From an uncultured bacterium (lineage in GTDB: Bacteria; Bacillota; Clostridia; Christensenellales; QALW01), in the NCBI GenBank assembly GCA_905214315.1, contig CAJMLN010000020.1:1-36297 (forward strand): a stretch of DNA of 36,297 nucleotides, written 5' to 3'. Made by a program: the position numbers and the translations under genes. The notes under the pieces are model-generated. The model worked only from the letters and a program-made list of their open reading frames with translations, was not told where the DNA came from and did no database searches. Of this stretch, positions 30,654 through 36,297 are shown piece by piece (the stretch's first letter is position 1; each line of letters starts with the position of its first letter).

Positions 30654-32219
30654 TTAACAAAAATAACATATGATGTCCGAAAGCGCGATGAAATTGGCAA
30701 ACAGCATCAGGATTACCAGCATTTTGTGCTTGCCGGTGGTTTCAATCGCCGGCAGAGAGAGCTCGGCACTGCCGCTGTCTTCTGTGTTTTTCAGTGGAAG
30801 CAGCTGCGGCAGGAACAGGGCAAACGGCAGGATGATCGGAATAAAATACCGGCCCTGGATGCCCTCTATATAGGGGACACCGACAGGGGTCCACTGCGCA
30901 TAAAGGGCGGAGCATATCAAAACGGCCGTACCGGCAAAAATCAGGGCCTGTACCAGCTTAAAACTCTTTTTTATGCGTTGATTGTCGCAGGTAATACATA
31001 CGGCAATGATAAAGAGGAACATATAGGTCAGGTAGCCCCAAGGGGAAACGGCGATGGTCAGCGGACCGAGCATGAACCCGATCATGGCCGAGAAGAACGT
31101 GGGGAAGGAGGCAATGAAAGTTTTCAGCAGCAGCCACAGATACGTAATCGGGTTTGATAAAACAAATTTTATTTGCTCGGTGATATTTACGCCCGCCCTG
31201 AATTCTACAAAATACCGGGAAGAGACGGCCATCCACAGCATATTAGCAGCCAGCGCGGCCAGCAGAATGGAGAATTTGAAAATCCATGCGTTTCGTTTGC
31301 TTTGAAACAGACCCGAAGGTACGGTAAAAATAAGAAGAATAAACAAAAGATATACAATTTTGCACATCGTCATAACAATCAGGCATACCGAAAGCAGCGC
31401 CAAGTACCGTTTGGGATGCTTACATTCCTCATGAGAAATTTTCAGTGCCAGCGCCACGGAGAAGAGTGCCAGGGAATTGGTGATTACATCTGCCGAAAGC
31501 GAAATTTGCTGGTGCAGGAACATCGGCATTAAGGCAATGGTAAATACGGTAAACTTTCCGAAGGGAATCAGTTTAATTGCAAAATATACCAGGGCAGTAC
31601 CGAAAGCAAAATTAAAGATCCTGGCAGTATAGAATACGGCCATGGCGTTATCGGTAAACAGCCGAGCTATAAAAATACCCAGCGCCTGCGGCAGATAGCT
31701 CAGGGGGGAATATAGAGCCGCGCTGGTGTAGGGGTTTTCCGTGGTATTGATGTAATCCAGCCGGCTGCCGCTTTGGGCAAAATATTCCTGATAGTTGCTG
31801 CCGCCTATGAACAGATTTCCGGGAAATTCCCGCACCACGCCTCCGGTGGCGTCGGCTGCGGCAATAAAATTTCCGTCGGCGATATCGTAGGCACGCATAT
31901 AGTGCGTCATTTCATCGGGGATCAGCTGCAATGGCAGCGCAAGCATAAAGCCGATACCGAGCACGACGGCGGCAACCAAAAAGATAAGATGCAGCTTTTT
32001 TGTTTTGGCCATTGTAAAGCATACGGCGGCAAAGCCGATAAAGAAATACAGGTAAACTGCCAGCTTTGCGCCGCGGTTGGGGAGTACGGCAAAATCATAG
32101 GTTCCGCGCAGCCGCCATACGGCGATAAAAATGATACAGAAGCCTATTAAATAGACAGCGTTGCGTTTTAAAAAGTCCCCTGTTTTCAAAAACAGCTGGT
32201 TCAATGTGTTTTTATTCAT
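30654..32219 (-). CDS. DUF2142 polytopic membrane protein
   Basis: This 521-residue protein has about 12 membrane segments. The family mark is the loop LQLIPDEMTHYMRAYDIADGN (about residue 100), where the conserved PDE sits at the membrane face, as in GT-C glycosyltransferase-like proteins that use lipid-linked sugars. The first large loop contains GGVVREFPGN and NPYTSAALYSPLSYLPQA, also typical of DUF2142. GGAGG lies 4 nt from the ATG. The EmrE-like gene follows. A role in adding sugars to a surface polymer is an inference from this pairing; no substrate can be named. Confidence 0.82.
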   Translation of the reverse strand: MNKNTLNQLFLKTGDFLKRNAVYLIGFCIIFIAVWRLRGTYDFAVLPNRGAKLAVYLYFFIGFAAVCFTMAKTKKLHLIFLVAAVVLGIGFMLALPLQLIPDEMTHYMRAYDIADGNFIAAADATGGVVREFPGNLFIGGSNYQEYFAQSGSRLDYINTTENPYTSAALYSPLSYLPQALGIFIARLFTDNAMAVFYTARIFNFAFGTALVYFAIKLIPFGKFTVFTIALMPMFLHQQISLSADVITNSLALFSVALALKISHEECKHPKRYLALLSVCLIVMTMCKIVYLLFILLIFTVPSGLFQSKRNAWIFKFSILLAALAANMLWMAVSSRYFVEFRAGVNITEQIKFVLSNPITYLWLLLKTFIASFPTFFSAMIGFMLGPLTIAVSPWGYLTYMFLFIIAVCITCDNQRIKKSFKLVQALIFAGTAVLICSALYAQWTPVGVPYIEGIQGRYFIPIILPFALFLPQLLPLKNTEDSGSAELSLPAIETTGKHKMLVILMLFANFIALSDIICYFC

Positions 32220-32287
32220 ACAACCTCCAGTAAAAGAATTTTGGATTTTGTTTTAACCGAATTTTCAGCATTGCCGAAGGAGTGGCG

Positions 32288-32848
32288 TCAAAGGAAAAAG
32301 GCCTTCAGCTCCTGGTACAGTCTGCCGCAGGGCAGTCCCATCACGGTATAGAAATCTCCCTCGATGCGCTTGATAAAGCGTGCGCCCATGCCCTGAACGG
32401 CATAGGCGCCGGCCTTGTCCATCGGCTCGCCGGTGCGCACATAGGCGTCGATTTCCCCGTCCGTCAGCGGAAAGAATTCCACCAGGGCCGCATCCGTAAA
32501 GCAGACCTGTTTGTGGGGAGAAACAATACATACGCCGGTTAAGACCGTATGGATTTTTCCCGAGAGTTCCCGGAGTATTGCCGCGGCCTCGGGCTTGTCC
32601 GCGGGCTTGCCGAAAATGCGGCCGCCGCAGATTACCGCGGTATCCGCGCCGAGTACGGTTCGGTCGGGGTTTTTATTAAAAATTTCCTGTGCTTTGGCGG
32701 CGGCGACGCGGCGTACCTCCTGCGCGGGCGGCAGGGAAGGATCCAGAGACGGCTCGTTCTCTGCGGCCTGCACGGTAAAAGCAAGCCCTAAAAGCGTACA
32801 GATTTCTCTCCGCCGCGGGGAGGCGGAGGCAAGAATAAGCGGCGTCAT
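32288..32848 (-). CDS. maf: Maf family nucleotide pyrophosphatase
   Basis: Maf proteins hydrolyse non-canonical or canonical nucleoside triphosphates and are linked to septum control. The 186-residue protein starts ILASASPRRREI (5-16), the signature. It then has AAAKAQEI, the catalytic aspartate in VLGADTAV (about 69-76), the KP loop GKPADKPEAA and the ending GDFYTVMGLPCGRLYQEL. Its start overlaps the glucokinase stop by 4 nt. The 32220-32287 gap to the next gene shows no clear terminator. Confidence 0.95.
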   Translation of the reverse strand: MTPLILASASPRRREICTLLGLAFTVQAAENEPSLDPSLPPAQEVRRVAAAKAQEIFNKNPDRTVLGADTAVICGGRIFGKPADKPEAAAILRELSGKIHTVLTGVCIVSPHKQVCFTDAALVEFFPLTDGEIDAYVRTGEPMDKAGAYAVQGMGARFIKRIEGDFYTVMGLPCGRLYQELKAFFL

Positions 32849-33777
32849 TCTTCTCCCAGCAGGGCGGAACCGATAATTCCGGCATCGTTGCCCATTTCCG
32901 CCTTCAGAATTTTTGTCTGCTGCAGGGAGGCAAAGGTAACGTATTTGGGAAATTCCCGGCGCAGCGGCGCTAACAGGAACTCGCCTGCGTTTGCCACGCC
33001 GCCGCCCAGGGCAATGATTTCGGGGTCTAAAAAGTTGATTAGGCTGGCGATTACCTGCGCCAGATTGGAGACGTATTCCTCAAACAGGGAAAGGCCTGTT
33101 TTATCGCCGGCGGCCGCGGCGTCCAGCACGGTTTTGGCGGAAATCGTTTTGGCCTTGGCAATCAGGGATTCCGGGTGTGCCTCCGCGGCACGTTTGGCGT
33201 CGCGGATCAGTGCCGTTGCGCTGCAATAGGCTTCGATACAGCCGCGGTTGCCGCAGCCGCATTTTTCGCCGCCTGCCTTAAAGGTGGTATGGCCGATCTC
33301 CGCGGCGATATTATGGCTGCCGGTATACAGCTTTCCGTTGAGCACAATACCCCCGCCTACGCCGGTGCCCAGGGTGAGCATTAAAAAGTTTTTTGTTCCC
33401 CTTCCGCAGCCGTTTTGGTATTCGGCCCAGGCGGCCACATTGGCGTCGTTTCCCAAATAGACAGGTTTATCGATATACTGCTGCAGCTTTTGGCGTATCG
33501 GATAATTGACCCAGTGAATATTGCTGTTATCGGTGACGGTGCCGGCCTCATTATCCAGCATTCCCGGGGCGCCCACGCCCACATATTTTACCTCCTCCGG
33601 GCCGATATTGTTTTCCTTTAACAGGCCGAGGATCAGAGCGCCCATGTCGGCGATGATCTCGTCAAAATCCCTTCCGGCCTTTGTGGGTACGGACGCGCGG
33701 GCGGTAATTTGATGTTTTTCGTTTACAATACCGGCGGCGATGTTGGTGCCGCCTAAATCCACACCTATGGTATACAT
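32845..33777 (-). CDS. glk: ROK-family glucokinase
   Basis: This enzyme phosphorylates glucose with ATP. The 310-residue protein has the ATP-binding DLGGTN (7-12), catalytic D111 in YLGNDANVAAWAE, the phosphate loop LGTGVGGGIV, and the ROK zinc site H163 with C173, C175 and C180 in CGCGNRGCIE. The hprK gene lies 5 nt upstream and maf overlaps downstream. Glucokinase beside HPr kinase fits sugar uptake and catabolite control. A hexokinase with wider specificity is possible, as ROK kinases vary. Confidence 0.93.
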   Translation of the reverse strand: MYTIGVDLGGTNIAAGIVNEKHQITARASVPTKAGRDFDEIIADMGALILGLLKENNIGPEEVKYVGVGAPGMLDNEAGTVTDNSNIHWVNYPIRQKLQQYIDKPVYLGNDANVAAWAEYQNGCGRGTKNFLMLTLGTGVGGGIVLNGKLYTGSHNIAAEIGHTTFKAGGEKCGCGNRGCIEAYCSATALIRDAKRAAEAHPESLIAKAKTISAKTVLDAAAAGDKTGLSLFEEYVSNLAQVIASLINFLDPEIIALGGGVANAGEFLLAPLRREFPKYVTFASLQQTKILKAEMGNDAGIIGSALLGEE

Positions 33778-33782
33778 AAAGA

Positions 33783-34703
33783 TTATTCCTCCATCCTTTT
33801 ATTCTGCCGCTGCTTTATTTCCTCCATCGCGTTGTAGCCGGCCTGCTTCAGACGGGTACTGCGTGCGGCGGTTTCCATAATAATTGCCAGGTTTCTGCCC
33901 GGATGCACGGGAATGGTCAGCAGCGGAACGGAAACGCCTAAAATTTCGCGCCGGTCCTGCTCCATGCCGAGCCGGTCGTATTCTTTATTGCGGTCCCACA
34001 GCTCCATCTGGACGACTAAATCGATGCTTTTGGAATCGATCACCGCGCTGATGCCGTACATGTGCTCTACATTGATGATGCCTACACCGCGGATTTCCAT
34101 CAGGTTTTTTATCACCTCGGGCGCTTCGCCGATCAGTCTGTTTTCGGAAATGCGCTTGATGATCACTGCGTCGTCGGCCACTAAGCGGTGCCCGCGCTTG
34201 ACCAGCTCCAGCGCCGTTTCGCTTTTGCCGATGCCGGAATCCCCGGTAAGCAGTACGCCTAGGCCGTAAATATCTAAAAGTACGGCGTGAATACTTTGCA
34301 TCGGTGCCAGGCGCAGATTCAGGTAGGCGGCCATTTCCGCCACCAGCCGCGTAGCGGTGCAGCGGCGGGAACGGAATACCACCGCGCCGCTTTTTCTGGC
34401 GCACTCAGTCAGCTGGGGGATTTCGTCTACATTGTTGCTCAGCACCATAAACGGAAAGGGGCGCTGCAGCAGGGCATTTAGTGCCTCCAGCCGCCGGGAG
34501 TCCTCCAGGGACATTAAATAGGAATATTCTGCCGTACCGATGATCTGCACCCGTTTGTTGTCAAAATGCGAGTGGAATCCGGCTAAAAACAAACCTGGAC
34601 GGTTGACGTCAACGCACAGCACGTCCACAAATTTCTTTCCTCCGTCGCAGACAATGTCAAACGAAAGATCCTGCGCGAGCTTTTTCAGGGAGAGCTCAGC
34701 CAA
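33783..34703 (-). CDS. hprK: HPr kinase/phosphorylase
   Basis: HprK phosphorylates Ser46 of HPr and thereby sets carbon catabolite repression. The 306-residue protein has the family N-terminal domain, H140 (SIHAVLLDIYG), P-loop GDSGIGKS (154-161), the VADDAVIIKR loop and the signature EIRGVGIINVEHMYG (203-217). Its ATG lies 8 nt inside the end of the Cof-type phosphatase gene, so the two are coupled. The glucokinase gene follows. Confidence 0.96.
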   Translation of the reverse strand: MAELSLKKLAQDLSFDIVCDGGKKFVDVLCVDVNRPGLFLAGFHSHFDNKRVQIIGTAEYSYLMSLEDSRRLEALNALLQRPFPFMVLSNNVDEIPQLTECARKSGAVVFRSRRCTATRLVAEMAAYLNLRLAPMQSIHAVLLDIYGLGVLLTGDSGIGKSETALELVKRGHRLVADDAVIIKRISENRLIGEAPEVIKNLMEIRGVGIINVEHMYGISAVIDSKSIDLVVQMELWDRNKEYDRLGMEQDRREILGVSVPLLTIPVHPGRNLAIIMETAARSTRLKQAGYNAMEEIKQRQNKRMEE

Positions 34704-35526
34704 TCATATCACTTCCTTTTTTTAAACGTTCCAGAATAAGCCGGCGTACGGTTTTGGCGACGCCGTCATTTTCATTGCTTTCTACAATAATATTCGCTGC
34801 TTTTTTCGCCTCGTCCCAGGCGTTTGCCACGGCGCAGGAAAAACCGGTGTTCTGAAGCATGGTAATATCGTTTCCGCTGTCGCCGAAAACGATCAGCTCG
34901 TCCGTTTTTACACCCAGCTGTGCGCACAGGGCTTTCAGCGCCGTATCCTTGCCGGCCTTTAAGGAGGCAAATTCCAAAAACATGCGGTCGGAAGAGGCTA
35001 TATTGAGCTTTTCCTGAAGCTGCGCTCCGATCGTCCGGCTGTGCCGGGCCATTTCCTCCGGCGGCCCCATGTACAGAATTTTGGAAATTTCCCTGTCCCT
35101 TATAAAAGCAAAAATATCCCCGGGGATCAGCCGGCCCATGGAGGTGGTGTTTTGAAAATACAGGTCGGAGTATTGATCCAGCGCGCTGGTATAGAGAATA
35201 TCGTCGATATACAGGTGCATATGGATGTTGTTTTTCAGGGCATAGGTTATCAGAATTTCCGCGTATTCCGGCTCCAGCGGTCTGCTGTAGATGCGCTTTT
35301 TTGCAAAATTGTCATAGATCTCGGCGCCCATGGAGGCGATGGCATAACGGCAGAACGGAAGCGCGGGCAGAATTTCCTTCAGGGAATCGTACATTCTTCC
35401 GGTACATATGATAAACGGAATTCCCGCCTGCGATGCCTCCTGCAGCACGGAAACGGAATAGGGGCTGATGGTCTTGTCGTTTTTTAAAAGCGTACCGTCA
35501 AGGTCAGAGGCGATAAGTTTGAACAT
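34696..35526 (-). CDS. Cof-type HAD hydrolase
   Basis: This is a cytoplasmic phosphatase of the HAD superfamily, Cof subgroup, 276 residues. Motif I is DLDGTLL with D8 and D10, motif II lies in FIICTGR, and motifs III/IV are K near GKDTAL and VFGDSGNDITML. A cap of the C2 type sits between. Such enzymes act on sugar phosphates, flavin precursors or pyridoxal phosphate; the substrate cannot be told here. TAGGAG lies before the ATG, 9 nt after the ymxH-like stop. Confidence 0.93.
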   Translation of the reverse strand: MFKLIASDLDGTLLKNDKTISPYSVSVLQEASQAGIPFIICTGRMYDSLKEILPALPFCRYAIASMGAEIYDNFAKKRIYSRPLEPEYAEILITYALKNNIHMHLYIDDILYTSALDQYSDLYFQNTTSMGRLIPGDIFAFIRDREISKILYMGPPEEMARHSRTIGAQLQEKLNIASSDRMFLEFASLKAGKDTALKALCAQLGVKTDELIVFGDSGNDITMLQNTGFSCAVANAWDEAKKAANIIVESNENDGVAKTVRRLILERLKKGSDMIG

Positions 35527-35535
35527 GGTTTTCTC

Positions 35536-35784
35536 CTATTTTGTCGGACAGATTTCTCCTGCGTCCACTAAAATCACGTCGTCGCCGAGCTTGCGGATCT
35601 TGCACCAGGGTATAATCAAATTTTTTGAGGAAGAAAACAGATGCAGCGGACTGAACGAGCCCGGAACAACGATGGCTTCCAGACGGCAGGAGTTTACATC
35701 AATTATTATATCACAAACACAGCCAAGCCGTCTACCGTCACAAACATTTATTACTTCTTTTCGTTTTAATTCGGAAAAAGTCAT
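35536..35784 (-). CDS. YlmC/YmxH-type PRC-barrel protein
   Basis: This protein of 82 residues shows the pattern KRKEVINVCDGRRLGCVCDI, IDVNSCRLEAIVVPG and a C-terminal LIIPWCKIRKLGDDVILVD, as in the YlmC/YmxH family of small PRC-barrel proteins, one of which is linked to sporulation. Its molecular function is unknown. The start is distinctive: its Shine-Dalgarno GCGGAGG (minus strand 35798-35792) is the 3' arm of the hairpin after glmS, and the seven T of that terminator fill the spacer to the ATG. Confidence 0.8.
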   Translation of the reverse strand: MTFSELKRKEVINVCDGRRLGCVCDIIIDVNSCRLEAIVVPGSFSPLHLFSSSKNLIIPWCKIRKLGDDVILVDAGEICPTK

Positions 35785-35822
35785 AAAAAAACCTCCGCGC
35801 TTTTTTTCAGTATATGCGGAGG
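35785..35822 (-). terminator. glmS terminator overlapping the next ribosome site
   Basis: On the minus strand CCTCCGC (35822-35816) pairs with GCGGAGG (35798-35792), followed by seven T (35791-35785) and directly by the ATG of the next gene. The 3' arm contains GGAGG, so a closed hairpin would both end transcription and hide the ribosome site. Confidence 0.7.
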
Positions 35823-35843
35823 CTTCTGTTTTCTTTCTTTTTT

Positions 35844-36297
35844 TTATTCCACCGTGACGCTTTTTGCGAGATTGCGCGGCTTATCGATATCGCAGCCCCG
35901 CTCCAGCGCCATATAATAGGCCAGCATCTGCAGGGGAAGAATTGCGGCGATGGGACGGAAGACGGGCTGGATTTCGGGCAGCTGCCAGAGAACGTCGGCT
36001 TCTTTTTCCCAAATGGCGTTGTCGCCGCAGAGCAGGGCGAGCACCTTGGCGCCGCGCACCTTTACCTCGGCTACGTTGCTGGCGGTTTTTTCGGCCAAAT
36101 GCGCCTGGGTGGCGATGGCAACCACTAGGGTTCCCTCTTCGATTAAGGCGATGGTGCCGTGCTTCAGCTCTCCGGCGGCGTAGGCCTCGGAGTGGATATA
36201 GGAAATTTCTTTCAGCTTGAGCGAGGCTTCCATGGCCAGGGCGTAATCCAGGCCGCGGCCGAGGAAGAATACATTTTTGTGCCCCGCGTTAGCATGG
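35844..36297 (-). CDS. glmS: Glucosamine-fructose-6-phosphate aminotransferase, C-terminal part
   Basis: GlmS makes glucosamine-6-phosphate from fructose-6-phosphate and glutamine, the first step to cell-wall amino sugars. The gene runs off the window, so only the last 150 or so residues are present: part of the second SIS isomerase domain with FFLGRGLDYALAMEAS, LKEISYIHSEAY and AGELKHGTIALIEEGT, and the ending PRNLAKSVTVE with its conserved final Val-Glu. The reading frame continues open to base 36297. The 5' end, where a glmS ribozyme would lie, is outside the window. Confidence 0.95.
   Translation of the reverse strand, partial: HANAGHKNVFFLGRGLDYALAMEASLKLKEISYIHSEAYAAGELKHGTIALIEEGTLVVAIATQAHLAEKTASNVAEVKVRGAKVLALLCGDNAIWEKEADVLWQLPEIQPVFRPIAAILPLQMLAYYMALERGCDIDKPRNLAKSVTVE

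Noticed and set aside
1..36297. CRISPR arrays, tRNA or rRNA genes, prophage structural genes, defence islands
   Set aside because: No regularly spaced repeats, cloverleaf tails, rRNA segments or phage gene patterns were seen on reading both strands.
35785..36297. glmS ribozyme
   Set aside because: It would lie upstream of the glmS start, beyond the window edge; the visible hairpin after glmS is a terminator.

Overview
The window is a stretch of chromosome from an anaerobic, endospore-forming member of the Clostridia (Firmicutes), most likely gut-associated. The evidence is a complete spoIIAA-spoIIAB-sigF operon, a DacF-type carboxypeptidase, a YlmC/YmxH-type gene, hprK, clostridial-style peroxide defence (PerR, rubrerythrin, flavodiiron protein, rubredoxin), and an integrated Tn4451-like mobilizable element. 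No rRNA, tRNA or CRISPR array was seen.

Layout. 1-1380 and 8566-9946: two signal-peptide, Thr/Pro-linker, single-TM surface proteins with a tiny ORF between them. 1380-8566: an integrative mobilizable element of about 7.2 kb, inserted inside that tiny ORF. It carries a large serine recombinase, TnpW- and TnpV-like proteins, a MobV relaxase with a likely oriT, and a cargo of TetR regulator, two-gene ABC exporter and Cys-rich KTR protein. 10035-11010: PAP2 phosphatase and an orphan FeoA (minus strand). 11149-14223: perR-rubrerythrin-flavodiiron protein-rubredoxin unit behind a PerR box. 14247-15908: aldo/keto reductase and an AT-richer membrane protein. 15926-16718: a decayed MscS channel gene. 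16783-24327 (minus strand): response regulator, histidine kinase, two GerMN lipoproteins, ComEC and HolA, tightly overlapped. 24547-26055: DacF-type carboxypeptidase. 26255-28633: an accessory island, in large part AT-rich, with frameshifted genes, lying between dacF and spoIIA. 28797-30260: spoIIA operon. 30277-36297 (minus strand): partial glmS, ymxH-like gene, Cof-type phosphatase, hprK, ROK glucokinase, maf, DUF2142 membrane protein, small EmrE-like transporter.

How it works together. The element encodes its own excision, integration and mobilization functions and brings a drug-exporter-like cargo under a TetR regulator with a palindromic operator candidate. The PerR unit is a compact O2/H2O2 detoxification set: FDP reduces O2, rubrerythrin reduces H2O2, and rubredoxin supplies electrons. 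The two-component pair followed by two GerMN lipoproteins resembles the actinobacterial MtrA-MtrB-LpqB arrangement and is fused by 4-nt overlaps to the comEC-holA pair. The right end combines amino-sugar synthesis, carbon control (HprK, glucokinase) and housekeeping.

Most interesting points: (1) the ends of the element can be set at a shared TGG, and rejoining the flanks restores a 30-codon ORF in frame; (2) the relaxase has a leader of about 700 nt with a consensus promoter and a large terminator-like hairpin; (3) ComEC has lost the metal-binding motif of its beta-lactamase-like domain; (4) the RR-HK-GerMN-GerMN module; (5) about eight single-base homopolymer indels confined to mscS and the dacF-spoIIA island; (6) a terminator whose 3' arm is the Shine-Dalgarno of the ymxH-like gene. 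All family assignments come from reading motifs by eye; no database search was run.
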